The notes: generated by a model not told the origin, from the sequence alone. Counted from the first letter of the stretch, positions 40,597 through 52,410 are shown. The stretch: 64,000 bases of DNA from Lactiplantibacillus xiangfangensis (GCF_001438845.1 NZ_JQCL01000103.1:1-64000); one strand, 5' to 3'. Numbers and translations are program-made.

Positions 40597-43239
40597 TTAT
40601 TGTTCACTCAACCAATCGTGTGCAGCCTTTAAAGCAGCTGGTAATCCAGCAGGGTTCTTCCCACCGGCTTGAGCTAAGGTTGGGCGACCACCACCGCCAC
40701 CACCAACTTTAGGGGCAATTGCTTTGATTAAGTCACCAGCTTTAATGCCAGCTTTGACCTTTTCATCACTAACGGCAACTAATAAGTTAACCTTATCGCC
40801 AATGGCCGTTCCTAAGACTAGGACGTCGGAGTACTGTTTAGCTTTCCAAGTATCCCCAAATTGACGCAATTGGTCCATCCCGGACACTTCAACTTGTTGG
40901 GCAATCAAGGTTGTCCCGTTGACCGTATCGACTTGATCAAAGACCGCGCCAGCCTGTTGTTTAGCTAAACGGCCTTCCAACTTGGCACTCTTCTGTTGTT
41001 CAGCTTTCAAATCAGCTTGTAACTGGCTGACCCGGGTTACAACGTCGGTCAACTTCGGTGCTTTAACTTGAACCGCAAGTTGTTTCAATTGTTGTTCTTC
41101 ACTAGCCAACAGTTCGAAGGCTTCCTTCGAGGTAACGGCTTCGACCCGTCGAACCCCGGCACCGACACCGGCTTCAGAAACAATCTTGAATAAACCTAAT
41201 TCACTACTGTTCTTAACGTGGGTCCCACCATCAAATTCAATTGAGTAGTCGCCGATTGAAACGACCCGTACAATTTTACCGTACTTCTGGGTAAAGACGG
41301 CAATGGCGCCCATCTTATGACCAGTTTCTTGGTCCGTTTGAATTGCTGAGACGGGAAGAGCTGCCCAAATCTTATCGTTAACGATTTGTTCAACCTTGGC
41401 TAATTCTTCAGCCGTCACTTGACCAAAGTGGGTAAAGTCAAACCGCAAGTAGTCGGGTTCAACGAGTGAGCCGGCCTGTTGCGTATGTTCGCCCAAGACG
41501 TCGCGTAATGCTTGATCCAACAAGTGGGTCGCCGTATGGTTCTTTTCAACTTTCGCATGGAAAGCTAAGTCGACGTTCAAGGTGTAAGTGGCATCCTTGT
41601 GCATCGGTTTTAAAACTTCAACCGTGTGCAAATGTTGCTTATTAGGCGCATTTTGTACGTCAGTCACCTTGGCAACCGTTTCACCGTTGGCATCTAAAAT
41701 CACACCGCGGTCAGCAACCTGACCACCCATTTCAGCGTAGAACGGGGTCTTACTGAAAATCATCTCAGCCGTTCCACTTTCAACGTCGTCGACCAACTTT
41801 TCATCAACGATAATGTCGTTAAGAACGCCTTGAACATCTGTCAATTCATCGTAACCAACGTATTCACTAGGGGTCTTGATATCGATCAATAGGCTCCGTT
41901 GCACACCCATAGACTTGGCGTTGCTCCGCGCGTTGCGGGCCCGATCACGTTGGGCCTTCATTTCAACTTCAAAACCAGCTTCGTCAACTTGTAAGTTTTC
42001 GTCGCCCGCGTATTCCTTAGTCAGTTCAAATGGGAAACCGTACGTATCATACAACTTGAACGCAGCGGCACCAGACAAGGTATCATTGCCAGCTTGCTTG
42101 GTTTCCGCAATCAAGTTGTTCAACAGGTTAAGCCCATCGTTTAACGTTTCGTTAAAGCGACTTTCTTCAGAAGCCACAATTTTTTCAATGTAGCTGGCGT
42201 TCTTCAACACGTCAGGATAGTGTGATTGCATAATTTCGCCGACAATTGGCACGAGCTTATCCAAGAAGGCTTCCTTGAGGCCTAATTTTTGGCCGTGCAA
42301 AATTGCACGCCGAATTAAACGCCGGATAACGTAGCCCCGACCTTCGTTTGAAGGTAAGGCGCCGTCAGAAATCGCAAACGTAATTGCGCGCGCATGGTCC
42401 GCAATCACTTTAAACGACACGTCGTCCTGCTTGTTATCACCGTAATGCTTGCCAGCACTGAGTTCTTCAGTCTTCCGAATGATTGGCAGGAATAAGTCGG
42501 TTTCAAAGTTCGTTGGGGCGTTTTGGAAAATTGAAACGACCCGTTCGAGGCCCATCCCCGTATCAATGTTTTTACGTGGCAACGGTTCGTAAGTATTTTC
42601 TGGCGTGTGGTTAAATTGTGAGAACACGATGTTCCAAACTTCAAGGTAGCGTTCGTTTTCGCCGCCAGGATAGTTTTCGGGATCATCATCATCCAAATTA
42701 TTGAAGGCTTCACCACGATCATAGAAAATTTCAGAATCGGGGCCGGATGGGCCTTGGCCGATATCCCAGAAGTTATCTTCCACTTTGACGATGTGGTCGG
42801 GTTTAACACCGGCTGCTTCCCAGAACTTAGCCGCGTCTTCGTCCTTGGGATAGACCGTCATATAAAGCTTTTCAGGATCCCATCCAAACCACTTAGGAGA
42901 CGTTAAAAGTTCCCACGCCCACGTGATGGCTTCTTTTTTAAAGTAATCACCTACAGAGAAGTTCCCTAACATTTCAAATAACGTGTGGTGTCGCGCGGTC
43001 CGACCGACGTTTTCAATATCGTTAGTCCGAATACTCTTTTGTGAACTCGTCATTCGGGGATTATCGGGAACAACGGACCCATCAAAATACTTCTTCATTG
43101 TGGCAACCCCGGAGTTGATCCAAAGTAACGTTGGGTCATCTACAGGAACTAGTGACGCACTTGGCACGATCGTATGACCTTTTTCGTGGAAAAAGTCCAA
43201 GTACATTTGCCGAATTTCACTACTGCTTAACTTCTTCAT
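40597..43239 (-). CDS. alaS: Alanyl-tRNA synthetase
   Basis: 880 residues. Class II core (SSSEIRQMYLDFFHEKGHTIVPSASLVP, MLGNFSVGDYFKKEAI, RGYVIRRLIRRA), editing domain with NHTATHLLDQALR and FDGGTHVKNSSELG, and C-Ala domain ending with GGGGGGRPTLAQAGG. The ATG at 43239 is chosen because it begins the conserved N-terminus; the frame reads back into the T-box leader. Controlled by that T-box (43275-43481). Confidence 0.98.
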   Translation of the reverse strand: MKKLSSSEIRQMYLDFFHEKGHTIVPSASLVPVDDPTLLWINSGVATMKKYFDGSVVPDNPRMTSSQKSIRTNDIENVGRTARHHTLFEMLGNFSVGDYFKKEAITWAWELLTSPKWFGWDPEKLYMTVYPKDEDAAKFWEAAGVKPDHIVKVEDNFWDIGQGPSGPDSEIFYDRGEAFNNLDDDDPENYPGGENERYLEVWNIVFSQFNHTPENTYEPLPRKNIDTGMGLERVVSIFQNAPTNFETDLFLPIIRKTEELSAGKHYGDNKQDDVSFKVIADHARAITFAISDGALPSNEGRGYVIRRLIRRAILHGQKLGLKEAFLDKLVPIVGEIMQSHYPDVLKNASYIEKIVASEESRFNETLNDGLNLLNNLIAETKQAGNDTLSGAAAFKLYDTYGFPFELTKEYAGDENLQVDEAGFEVEMKAQRDRARNARSNAKSMGVQRSLLIDIKTPSEYVGYDELTDVQGVLNDIIVDEKLVDDVESGTAEMIFSKTPFYAEMGGQVADRGVILDANGETVAKVTDVQNAPNKQHLHTVEVLKPMHKDATYTLNVDLAFHAKVEKNHTATHLLDQALRDVLGEHTQQAGSLVEPDYLRFDFTHFGQVTAEELAKVEQIVNDKIWAALPVSAIQTDQETGHKMGAIAVFTQKYGKIVRVVSIGDYSIEFDGGTHVKNSSELGLFKIVSEAGVGAGVRRVEAVTSKEAFELLASEEQQLKQLAVQVKAPKLTDVVTRVSQLQADLKAEQQKSAKLEGRLAKQQAGAVFDQVDTVNGTTLIAQQVEVSGMDQLRQFGDTWKAKQYSDVLVLGTAIGDKVNLLVAVSDEKVKAGIKAGDLIKAIAPKVGGGGGGRPTLAQAGGKNPAGLPAALKAAHDWLSEQ

Positions 43240-43274
43240 ATCAATTTGGCACCCTTTCTGGTTTATGTCTAGGC

Positions 43275-43481
43275 AAAAAAACACCGTTGCTAGCAAAGAC
43301 GCTGTTAACGCGGTACCACTTTGCTTGCAACGATGTATTCGTTTACCTCTTAAGCTCATTAACGCTGAGAAACGGACTAGTTGACTAGTCATTGATCACA
43401 GGTAGCATCTAACTCACACCGCACTTTTTTCAGCAACCAAAGCGTTTCTAAACCGACGTGGGAGTTAAATATGTCCTTACT
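43275..43481 (-). ncRNA. T-box riboswitch of alaS
   Basis: Minus strand AAAGTGGTACCGCG at 43309-43322 is the T-box antiterminator sequence. The terminator pairs CGTTGCAAGCAAAG (43319-43332) with 43285-43298 and is followed by seven T. A stem I-like region pairs TTTAACTCCCAC with GTGTGAGTTAGA, below which GCT (43404-43406), an alanine codon followed by A, is the likely specifier. Uncharged tRNA-Ala would favour read-through into alaS. Confidence 0.92.
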
Positions 43482-43487
43482 CTCAAA

Positions 43488-43516
43488 AGTATAAAAGTCT
43501 TCCGCGTTGTTGTCAA
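43488..43516 (-). promoter_or_regulatory. Promoter of alaS T-box leader
   Basis: Minus strand -35 TTGACA (43511-43516), 17-bp spacer, -10 TATACT (43488-43493), between cshB and the T-box. Confidence 0.9.
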
Positions 43517-43530
43517 TCCTGACTATGCAA

Positions 43531-44874
43531 CTAAGACTTCCGATCTTTTCGAGCTTGTCGCATCGAAGCGCGTTGTTCAATCCGGCGATCCATGCGCGCC
43601 TTGTCACTGATCTTTTTCCGAATACGACGCTTGTAACCCGGTTTGATCTTCTTCTTGGATTTCTTCACGAAACCAATCAACGTTGTGTCCAGCTTTTCTT
43701 GCTTAGGCCCACGGTTAGCCCGGCGGTTCCGGTCGTATGAATCTACGATTTCTCCGTCACGAATGGCTTTAGGCTTAAACTTGATGCCCATCGCTTCAAC
43801 CGCGCTGACTTTGTCTTCTTCACCAGGACTATATAACGTGATAGCCGTTCCCGCCATCCCGTTTCGGCCCGTCCGGCCAACCCGGTGAATGAAGAATTCA
43901 AGGTCGTTTGGAATGTCATCGTTAATAACGTGCGAAACCCCTTCGATATCGATCCCACGCGCTGCTAAGTCGGTGGCGACAACGAATTGATACTTCAGTT
44001 GTTGAACGTCCCGCATTACACGTTTCCGCTCACGGGGCTTAATGTCTCCGTGAATCATGGCGACCGTTAAGCCTTGTTTCCGCAGATAATGGGTCAATTC
44101 TTGAACCCGTTCCTTGGTGTTGGCAAAAATTAGAACCAGGTAAGGTTCCCCAATTGTGAGTAACTGGTAAATAATACTGTTTTTGTCATGACTCTTAGTT
44201 GGTAACAACCAGTTATCAATGGTTGGACTAATCACTGATTCTACTGGAATCTCTTCCATAACTGGGTTATTCATGTACTTCTTCAAGAACGGGGTTAATT
44301 TTTGTGGCATCGTTGCGGAGAAGACCAGCATCTGTAAATCAGCCGGCATCCGACCAGCAATTTGGTCAACAACGTTTAAGAACCCTAAGTCCAACGTCAT
44401 GTCCGCTTCGTCCACGACTAGTTGACCCGCAGTATGCACGTCCAACGCTTGTGAGCGCATTAAATCTAAAATCCGACCCGGTGTCCCAATAATTAGTTGG
44501 GGTTGGTGCCGGTTTAACTTATCAATTTGGTCCTGTTTGTCAGTCCCACCCACGTACAGTCCAATGTGTAACGCCTTAGGACTGTGTTGGATCAGCTGCT
44601 TGGCTGCCGCCTGAATCTGATAGGCGAGTTCCCGACTAGGGGTCGTAATCACGGCTTGAACCCGGCGTTCATCCGGGTTCAACTGATTGATCATCGGCAA
44701 CAAAAAGGTATGGGTCTTCCCACTCCCAGTTGCGGATTGACCAATCACACTGCGGCCGTCAGCAATTACTGGAATCAATTTTTCTTGCACCTTGGTAGGT
44801 TTGCGGAAATTGATCTCCGTTAATGCTTGCATTAAAAACGGCTGCAATTTAAAATCTTCAAAACTTGCGGTCAT
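43531..44874 (-). CDS. cshB: DEAD-box RNA helicase, CshB type
   Basis: 447 residues. Q-motif region FLMQALTEINFRKPTKVQEK, Walker A SATGSGKTHTFLLP, motif II DEAD (VVDEADMTLDLG), motif III FSATMPQ, motif VI HRVGRTGRNG. C-terminal tail after residue 380 is strongly basic (KKSKKKIKPGYKRRIRKK). Unwinds RNA in ribosome assembly or cold adaptation. Gene spacing of two bases to nrnA indicates co-transcription. Confidence 0.95.
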   Translation of the reverse strand: MTASFEDFKLQPFLMQALTEINFRKPTKVQEKLIPVIADGRSVIGQSATGSGKTHTFLLPMINQLNPDERRVQAVITTPSRELAYQIQAAAKQLIQHSPKALHIGLYVGGTDKQDQIDKLNRHQPQLIIGTPGRILDLMRSQALDVHTAGQLVVDEADMTLDLGFLNVVDQIAGRMPADLQMLVFSATMPQKLTPFLKKYMNNPVMEEIPVESVISPTIDNWLLPTKSHDKNSIIYQLLTIGEPYLVLIFANTKERVQELTHYLRKQGLTVAMIHGDIKPRERKRVMRDVQQLKYQFVVATDLAARGIDIEGVSHVINDDIPNDLEFFIHRVGRTGRNGMAGTAITLYSPGEEDKVSAVEAMGIKFKPKAIRDGEIVDSYDRNRRANRGPKQEKLDTTLIGFVKKSKKKIKPGYKRRIRKKISDKARMDRRIEQRASMRQARKDRKS

Positions 44875-44876
44875 AC

Positions 44877-45833
44877 TTAAACCTCTTTCTCATAATGACT
44901 GGCAACTTGGTCCAGTTCACGGACGACGGTCTCAATCTCTTGCTGGTCGGCAGCCTTAGCACCACTGGCTAGGGCGTGGCCACCACCGCCATGATTTTTG
45001 GCCAATTCATTGATTGCGGGACCCTTGGAACGTAACCGAATCCGGAAGTCGCCTTCCTTTTGTTGCACAAAGATTGCCCAACACTGGACCGTGTCAATTC
45101 GACCAGGTAATGGGACGACCCCGGCCGTGCTGGCATCGCCAATTTCAAATGAATCCATCAAATCGTTCGTTAAAATAACGTAAGCTGCCCCAGAATCTAG
45201 CTGGGTTAAATGTTCATAAACATAAGCTGATAACCGGGCTACTGGTAACGTAATCGTATCTTCAATCCGGTTAACGGCGGTGGCGTCCGCTCCCGCTTCC
45301 ATCAAAGCTGCGGCAGCGCGCATCGTGCTAGGTTGCGTGGCGGGGTACAGGAAGCGTCCCGTATCACCAACGATCCCAGCGTATAGCAACCGGGCCGCTT
45401 CGGCCGTTAACTTCAACTCAGACCCCACTTCCGCGTACCAGTTATAAATCATTTCACTGGTACTAGAAGCATCAACGTCTACCCACTGAACATCACCAAA
45501 AGCATCGTCGTTGGGATGGTGGTCGATTTTAATCATCGTACTGCCCTTTTGGTAAAATTCGCCATCAACCCGGGGCTGATTAGCCGTATCCAAAATCATG
45601 ACGAGGGCGTCTTTGTAATCTTCTTCCGTGACAGTATCCATTTGACCGAGCCAGTCAAAACCATGGTACTGTTTGCCGGGCGTTAAAACTTTCTTATCAG
45701 GGAAACTCGTTTTAATAATGTCCGCCAAGCCAAGCTGACTCCCGATTGCATCCGGGTCTGGGCGTTGGTGACGGTGAATAATAATTGTTTTTGCTTGTTT
45801 AATTAAAGTTAAGATTTCTGTCTGGACGGTCAT
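44877..45833 (-). CDS. nrnA: Bifunctional oligoribonuclease/PAP phosphatase NrnA
   Basis: 318 residues of the DHH/DHHA1 family. HRHQRPDPDAIGSQLG at about 22-37, ILDTA, KIDHHPNDDAFGD (DHH motif) and C-terminal NHGGGGHALASGA. Degrades nanoRNA and pAp. The ATG at 45833 follows GAAGGATC; open frame continues to 45881 without support. Confidence 0.95.
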   Translation of the reverse strand: MTVQTEILTLIKQAKTIIIHRHQRPDPDAIGSQLGLADIIKTSFPDKKVLTPGKQYHGFDWLGQMDTVTEEDYKDALVMILDTANQPRVDGEFYQKGSTMIKIDHHPNDDAFGDVQWVDVDASSTSEMIYNWYAEVGSELKLTAEAARLLYAGIVGDTGRFLYPATQPSTMRAAAALMEAGADATAVNRIEDTITLPVARLSAYVYEHLTQLDSGAAYVILTNDLMDSFEIGDASTAGVVPLPGRIDTVQCWAIFVQQKEGDFRIRLRSKGPAINELAKNHGGGGHALASGAKAADQQEIETVVRELDQVASHYEKEV

Positions 45834-45923
45834 AATGATCCTTCCCATTTCTGAATTTACTGGTGGCTGAAAAACTGTCACAGTACTCCAGTATACCGAA
45901 CAATACCATTTTCGCCAAATGAA

Positions 45924-47060
45924 TTAGTTTTCATTCGGATAAAGCGGCAAGGTTAAATTTTCAAACGCGAGCGGCGCAAGACCAGTCAGGGTAATTCCCA
46001 GTAAACGGATTCCCGTATCAAAATGGTCGTCAACAACTTCGTCAAAAATCTCTTCAGCGTACCGATCAAAGACGACCGGATCATTGGGCAGAAACTCCCC
46101 AAACGTGCGCCGCTTGGTAATCGTGACAAAATCCCCATAACGCAACTTCAAGACGAGCGTCTTCCCGTGTCGTTGGTGCGACACCATCGTTTCAGAAACC
46201 ATCTTGGCCAGTTCTTGTAGGTGTTCGTTGACCTCGACCTGTGTCGTTAAGAACGGGCCAAAAGTCCGTTCCTTGCCGATTGACTTTCGTTCACGCTGGT
46301 ACTCTACGGGACGGTCATCGCTCCCCCGCACCCGGCGGTAGAGAATATAGCCCAGCTTACCAAAGTTTTTAATGAGGTCCAACTCCGACTGATTAAATAA
46401 GTCCTGCCCCGTTTTAATACCTAAATCATGCATCTTCGGGACCGTCTTCTTGCCGACCCCACGAAATTTTTCAATGGGTTCACGCAGTAAAAATGGTTCC
46501 GCATCCTGAGGTAACACAATCGTGACCCCGGCCGGTTTCCGGTAATCAGACGCTAACTTAGCAATAAACTTGTTATAGGAAATCCCCGTCGAACAAGTCA
46601 AATTCGTCTGTTTCCAAATCTCTTGTTGGAGCTCGTGGGCCAACTGAACCGCACTGTGAATGTGTTTCTTATTATGAGTCACGTCGAGATAGGCTTCATC
46701 AAAGGCAATCGGTTCAATCATATCGGTGTATTCATGAAAGATCCGGTGAATCTGAGCAGACACTTCGCGGTACAAAGGAAAATTGGGCGTTTTAAAGACG
46801 GCCTTAGGGCAAAGCTCGAGGGCTTTGGCAGCCGGCATCGCCGAATGGACCCCGTACTGCCGCGCCACGTAATTGGCCGTCGTCACGACGCCGCGGCCAC
46901 CGGTTTGACGGGGATCATGGGCAATGACGAGCGGTTGTGTCTTGTACGCTGGGTGCTCACGTTCTTCAATTGACGCATAGAACGCATCCATATCGACGTG
47001 CACAATTTTACGACTCGCATCAATCCGAATCGGTGCTTCAATAATCGACTGGGCCACCAT
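45924..47060 (-). CDS. dinB: DNA polymerase IV
   Basis: 378 residues, Y-family. [17 protein letters not shown] at about 20-36, [27 protein letters not shown] with catalytic acids, [20 protein letters not shown], then the little-finger domain. Translesion synthesis opposite damaged bases. The ATG at 47060 follows AAGGAGGGG; open upstream to 47165 without a site. Confidence 0.96.
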   Translation of the reverse strand: MVAQSIIEAPIRIDASRKIVHVDMDAFYASIEEREHPAYKTQPLVIAHDPRQTGGRGVVTTANYVARQYGVHSAMPAAKALELCPKAVFKTPNFPLYREVSAQIHRIFHEYTDMIEPIAFDEAYLDVTHNKKHIHSAVQLAHELQQEIWKQTNLTCSTGISYNKFIAKLASDYRKPAGVTIVLPQDAEPFLLREPIEKFRGVGKKTVPKMHDLGIKTGQDLFNQSELDLIKNFGKLGYILYRRVRGSDDRPVEYQRERKSIGKERTFGPFLTTQVEVNEHLQELAKMVSETMVSHQRHGKTLVLKLRYGDFVTITKRRTFGEFLPNDPVVFDRYAEEIFDEVVDDHFDTGIRLLGITLTGLAPLAFENLTLPLYPNEN

Positions 47061-47144
47061 AATCCCCTCCTTGTAACATTCATTATACACGAACATACGT
47101 TTCTTTTGGTAGAGAAACCTCTTTAACTTACTAGTTGTTTTTCT

Positions 47145-47184
47145 GATTTTAGGCCACGACCGCATGCCATCAGTGGCAACCGGA
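47145..47184 (+). repeat. Intergenic element family 3, internally deleted copy
   Basis: GATTTTAGGCCACG then ACCGCATGCCATCAGTGGCAACCGGA: two segments that are about 80 bases apart in the element at 28106-28278 (28162-28171 and 28253-28278) are joined directly here. Lies between dinB and yajC. Confidence 0.75.
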
Positions 47185-47217
47185 GTTAACTAGTTATCCC
47201 AATTCAAGCACAAAAAA

Positions 47218-47246
47218 TGAGACTTAAGAATTAACTTAAGTCCCAC
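47218..47246 (-). terminator. Terminator of yajC
   Basis: Minus strand GTGGGACTTAAG pairs with CTTAAGTCTCA around a six-base loop, then TTTTTTG. Confidence 0.85.
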
Positions 47247-47279
47247 TTTAACGTTTGTTTTACTTAATCAACCTAACAA

Positions 47280-47675
47280 CTATTTTGATTCAGGATCGTC
47301 AGCTTGGCTGTCAGCACTTTCGGCAGCGGTGCTTTCACTGCTAGCCGCACTGCTTTCAGCTGAAGTTGCATCTGATTTGGCTGCGATGTGTGACGTGCCT
47401 TCATCAGCAGGTGCAATCTTAGCAATGGCATTTAAATCAAAAACAAGAAAAATCCCATCACAATCAAGGGTAACCGTCTTGTCGGCTTCGTTGACTTCAT
47501 CAACGACACCGTGCAAACGGCCAATGGTAGTAACCTTATCACCGCGTTTAATCTTGCTTAACATACTTTGATGTTTTTGTTGTTGTTTTCTCTGCGGACG
47601 GATCATGAAGAAGTATAAGAACGCGAACATGACCACGATAAACAGAATTGATGTTAATGAACCAGCATTTGGCAT
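47280..47675 (-). CDS. yajC: Preprotein translocase subunit YajC
   Basis: 131 residues. One membrane helix (SILFIVVMFAFLYFFMIRPQRKQQQ, residues 8-32) followed by the KRGDKVTTIGRLHGVVDEVNEADKTVTLD domain, then an Ala/Ser/Glu/Asp-rich tail. Accessory to SecDF. Tgt lies 75 bases upstream, the usual order queA-tgt-yajC. Confidence 0.95.
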   Translation of the reverse strand: MPNAGSLTSILFIVVMFAFLYFFMIRPQRKQQQKHQSMLSKIKRGDKVTTIGRLHGVVDEVNEADKTVTLDCDGIFLVFDLNAIAKIAPADEGTSHIAAKSDATSAESSAASSESTAAESADSQADDPESK

Positions 47676-47750
47676 TTTTAAAATCGCTCCTAATCTATTT
47701 GTTTGACTATCTTTAACTTTAACAAATTACACCTTAAATTACTAGTATAC

Positions 47751-48932
<1,182 letters not shown>

Positions 48933-48984
48933 TCATAGCACGAAACGCCAGCGCTAACCAGCGCGGCCACGACTTGAAAACACC

Positions 48985-49019
48985 AAGAGCCCGAGACGCA
49001 ATTACCGCCTCAGGCCCTT
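48985..49019 (-). terminator. Weak terminator or hairpin between queA and tgt
   Basis: AAGGGCCTGAGGCG pairs with CGTCTCGGGCTCTT on the minus strand with two mismatches; the following TTGGTGTTTT is a poor T-run, so partial read-through into tgt is likely. Confidence 0.5.
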
Positions 49020-49038
49020 CACTTTCACTACTTCGTGA

Positions 49039-50073
49039 CTAATGAATGAACATTGCATCCCCAAAACTGAAGAAACGGTACCGTTCATCAATCGCGTGTT
49101 GATAAGCATTTAAAATCATGTCACGCCCCGTAAAGGCAGCGACTAGCATCACCAGCGTTGATTTTGGCAAATGGAAGTTCGTGATGAACGCGTCAACCAC
49201 TTTCCACTGGTAGCCGGGCTTAATGAAGATGTCCGTCCAACCAGAATCTGGCTTGATTTCACCATTAAACTTCGTTCCAACCGTTTCCAACGTCCGAATT
49301 GACGTCGTCCCAGTGGCGATAATACGACCACCGTTTTGGCGAACTTCGTTTAACGTCTTAGCGGCGTCTTCATCCAACCGATAAAATTCACTGTGCATCT
49401 TATGGTCTTCAATGTTATCTTCTTCGACTGGTCTAAAGGTCCCTAAGCCCACGTGCAAGGTCAGGTAAACCAACTTGACCCCTTTATCTTGGACTTTTTG
49501 CAATAGGTCCTTCGTCCAATGTAACCCCGCCGTTGGGGCCGCCGCCGAGCCATTTTCCTTGGCGTAAACGGTCTGGTAACGATCCGGGTCATCGAGTTTT
49601 TCTTTAATGTATGGTGGTAACGGCGTTTCGCCTAAGCTTTCCAAAATTTCCATAAAAATCCCGTCGTAATGGAACTCAATCATTCGAATCCCATCTTCTT
49701 TCTCGGCGGTCACCGTTGCGGTCAACTTCCCGTCACCAAAAGAAATCACGGTTCCAACGTGCGCACGCTTTGCAGGTTTCATCAGGGTTTCCCACTCGTC
49801 ACCCTCGGTATTATGCAGTAATAATACTTCAGCGTGCCCACCAGTTTCGGGCTTGACCCCGTATAACCGGGCTGGCATCACCCGCGAATTGTTCATGACA
49901 ACCGCGTCACCGGGATTTAGTTGGTCAATAATGTCGTAGAAGTGTTTGTCTTGCATGACGCCCGTTTTACGGTCAAGTTCAAGTAAACGTGAAGTATCAC
50001 GTTGCTTGATGGGTGTCTGGGCAATTAATTCATGTGGTAAATCATAGTCAAAATCTTCAAGTGTTAAGCTCAT
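49039..50073 (-). CDS. queA: S-adenosylmethionine:tRNA ribosyltransferase-isomerase
   Basis: 344 residues. [24 protein letters not shown] at the start, [35 protein letters not shown] and [16 protein letters not shown] are QueA signatures. Converts tRNA preQ1 to epoxyqueuosine. 17 bases behind ruvB. Confidence 0.98.
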   Translation of the reverse strand: MSLTLEDFDYDLPHELIAQTPIKQRDTSRLLELDRKTGVMQDKHFYDIIDQLNPGDAVVMNNSRVMPARLYGVKPETGGHAEVLLLHNTEGDEWETLMKPAKRAHVGTVISFGDGKLTATVTAEKEDGIRMIEFHYDGIFMEILESLGETPLPPYIKEKLDDPDRYQTVYAKENGSAAAPTAGLHWTKDLLQKVQDKGVKLVYLTLHVGLGTFRPVEEDNIEDHKMHSEFYRLDEDAAKTLNEVRQNGGRIIATGTTSIRTLETVGTKFNGEIKPDSGWTDIFIKPGYQWKVVDAFITNFHLPKSTLVMLVAAFTGRDMILNAYQHAIDERYRFFSFGDAMFIH

Positions 50074-50090
50074 ATTGCAACCCCTTATCT

Positions 50091-51101
50091 TTAATCGTTG
50101 GTTGGGTATGGTACCCCTAAGTGTTGGTAGCCTTTGATCGTGACGACCCGGCCCCGCTGTGTTCGTTTCAAAAAGCCAATCTGTAACAGGTACGGCTCGA
50201 CCACTTCCGCAATCGTATCTGTCTCTTCGCCAATGTTCGCCGCAATCGTGGCTAGCCCGACCGGACCGCCATCGTAATATTCGATCATCGTTCGTAGTAA
50301 CTTGTTATCCGTTTCGTTCAACCCGTCTTGGTCAACCCGTAAATAGGTCAACGAACGGCTCACAATGGTCTCATCGATAGCGTCCTGGTCCGCAACTTCC
50401 GCAAAATCCCGGATACGCTTGAACAACCGGTTCGCAATCCGCGGCGTTCCCCGTGAACGGCGCCCAATTTCATGGGCCCCCGACGGCTTGATACTCGTTT
50501 GAAAAATATCCGCCGTTCGCTTCACGATGTCTTCCAAGTCAGGAATCGCGTAGTATTCCATGTGTTCAACGATCCCAAACCGATCCCGCAACGGTGCTGA
50601 TAGCATGCCGGCTCGCGTCGTCGCCCCAATCAGGGTAAACGGCGGTAACGGGAAGTGGACTGGATGGGCAGTTGGGCCCTGTCCGACCACGATATCGACG
50701 TAAAAGTCTTCCATCGCAGAATAAAGCATTTCTTCAACGATCTTTGGTAGCCGATGAATTTCATCAATAAATAAGATATCACCAGGTTCCAATTCATTCA
50801 AGAGTGCGACTAAATCCCCTGGCTTTTCAATGGCCGGACCACTCGTCGTTCGAATGTGCACCTGCATCTCGTTAGCAATCACCATCGCCAGCGTCGTTTT
50901 CCCTAACCCGGGTGGGCCGAATAACAGCACGTGGTCCAGTGATTCTTGACGCTTGCGTGCGGCTTCAATGTAAACACTTAATTCATGTTTGACCTGATCT
51001 TGACCGATGTATTGGGCTAACGTTTGCGGACGCAACGACTTTTCAAGCGAAGCTTCGGCATCGTCAGTCTTATCGCCAGATAAAATCTTGTCTTCGTCCA
51101 T
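50091..51101 (-). CDS. ruvB: Holliday junction branch-migration ATPase RuvB
   Basis: 336 residues. [19 protein letters not shown], Walker [15 protein letters not shown], Walker [15 protein letters not shown], sensor [19 protein letters not shown], arginine finger [12 protein letters not shown] and winged-helix C-terminus. ATG at 51101 with GGGGGAA upstream (a TTG one codon before is less likely). Coupled with ruvA. Confidence 0.98.
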   Translation of the reverse strand: MDEDKILSGDKTDDAEASLEKSLRPQTLAQYIGQDQVKHELSVYIEAARKRQESLDHVLLFGPPGLGKTTLAMVIANEMQVHIRTTSGPAIEKPGDLVALLNELEPGDILFIDEIHRLPKIVEEMLYSAMEDFYVDIVVGQGPTAHPVHFPLPPFTLIGATTRAGMLSAPLRDRFGIVEHMEYYAIPDLEDIVKRTADIFQTSIKPSGAHEIGRRSRGTPRIANRLFKRIRDFAEVADQDAIDETIVSRSLTYLRVDQDGLNETDNKLLRTMIEYYDGGPVGLATIAANIGEETDTIAEVVEPYLLQIGFLKRTQRGRVVTIKGYQHLGVPYPTND

Positions 51102-51115
51102 CAATGATTCCCCCT

Positions 51116-51724
51116 TTACTTGGTCAATAACCGTAACCCTTCACTGAGTAAGTCGTTCGTATCAACTTGCTTACTCTGGCTATAAGTTTCTAATGACTTG
51201 GTCACTTTTTTTACTTCACGTTGCGAGTAGCCTAGCGCAGCTAAAGCTGCCAACGCATCCGCTAACGCACCGTCGACTTCTGGCGTCGTGACATCTAACT
51301 CTGTTTGACCAGTGACGTCAACGTTTAAGTCGTTTAATTTACCCTTCAAATCTAAAACAATCTGTTGCGCCGTCTTCTTACCGACCCCTGGGAAGCTGGT
51401 CAAATACGTCGCGTTTTCCTGATTAATCGCTTGAATTAGCCCGGAATGGTCGTTGTTGGCTAAAATCGCTAGCGCGGATTTCGGCCCGATTCCAGAAACG
51501 TTGAGTAGCTTTTCAAACAGCGCCTTTTCATCGGCGTCGTAAAAGCCAAACAGGCTCATCCCGTTATCACTAACGGCTTGGTGAATATACATCTTGACTT
51601 GCGCGTCACCAACTTGGTAACGATACGGATTGGCCGTTAAGACTTTATAACCGATACCGCTCACTTCGATCACCACGAAGCTAGGCGTAACATCAGTAAT
51701 TTGGCCGAGAAAGTATTCATACAC
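51116..51724 (-). CDS. ruvA: Holliday junction DNA helicase subunit RuvA
   Basis: 202 residues. N-terminal OB fold ([28 protein letters not shown]), helix-hairpin-helix segments with [16 protein letters not shown] and [20 protein letters not shown], and a small C-terminal domain ([17 protein letters not shown]) that contacts RuvB. AAAGGAG precedes the ATG. Confidence 0.98.
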   Translation of the reverse strand: MYEYFLGQITDVTPSFVVIEVSGIGYKVLTANPYRYQVGDAQVKMYIHQAVSDNGMSLFGFYDADEKALFEKLLNVSGIGPKSALAILANNDHSGLIQAINQENATYLTSFPGVGKKTAQQIVLDLKGKLNDLNVDVTGQTELDVTTPEVDGALADALAALAALGYSQREVKKVTKSLETYSQSKQVDTNDLLSEGLRLLTK

Positions 51725-51887
51725 GACTTAAAAACTCCTTTAATAAAAACGTATGTTTGCTTGCTAAATTGTACCACATTTCTAGAGACGCTTTGGCTCA
51801 CCGCCTCCAGAAAATCCGTTTTTTGCGCAAATCCTTGCCGGGCACGTCTGAAACGTGCTATGCTCAGTGTTCAGGAGGCCTTTATAT

Positions 51888-52403
51888 ATGGAAATTAAGC
51901 CCTTTACCGCCGTCTTACCAACCGACGCGGGACTCACAAAATTAACCACTAACAATTCAAGCTGGACGTCCGCGGACACCCACGTTCAACCCGGGACGAG
52001 CTATTATTGGTACGAACTGACCCAAAATGGGATTCATCAGTGGCGACTCATCGCCAGCTGGCCCGAACAAGTCAGTGTCACCACCATGCTTCCTGGTGGG
52101 ATCAACACGGTGCTCTACCCTAAGCATCCAGTCATTGAGATGTTGATCGACGACTGGGTTGGTCACTTCCCAAAAGCGTACGAATTTACGGATGAATACA
52201 ACGTCACCCACCGCTTATGGCAAATTACCGAAGCGGAAGTCAACGCTGACATTACGGAAGCCATGGCAGAAATCACGCCACGTAAAACCTGGCTAACCAC
52301 AACCAGCACCCCACTTGTCATGCTTGTAGCTGACAGTGAATGGACTAAGTTCAAGACGCAACCACGGGTACCAGACCATTTGATTCAGAAAATTAACGCC
52401 TAA
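51888..52403 (+). CDS. Short DUF1015-like protein, function unknown
   Basis: 171 residues starting at ATG behind AGGAGG. IKPFTAVLPTDAGLTKL at the start resembles DUF1015 N-termini (xIxPFxAxxP), and EFTDEYNVTHRLWQITE resembles the FTDxxGVxHRLWxI stretch. DUF1015 proteins have about 400 residues with an ADGHHR motif; here the position is occupied by TTTSTPLVML, so the expected active region is missing. Divergent from ruvA, convergent with the YfhO gene. The similarity is by eye only. Confidence 0.7.
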   Translation: MEIKPFTAVLPTDAGLTKLTTNNSSWTSADTHVQPGTSYYWYELTQNGIHQWRLIASWPEQVSVTTMLPGGINTVLYPKHPVIEMLIDDWVGHFPKAYEFTDEYNVTHRLWQITEAEVNADITEAMAEITPRKTWLTTTSTPLVMLVADSEWTKFKTQPRVPDHLIQKINA

Positions 52404-52410
52404 TTTAAAT

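Noticed and set aside
50073-50091. preQ1 riboswitch before queA
   Set aside because: Only 17 bases separate ruvB and queA, too few for a riboswitch, and none of the expected motifs is present.
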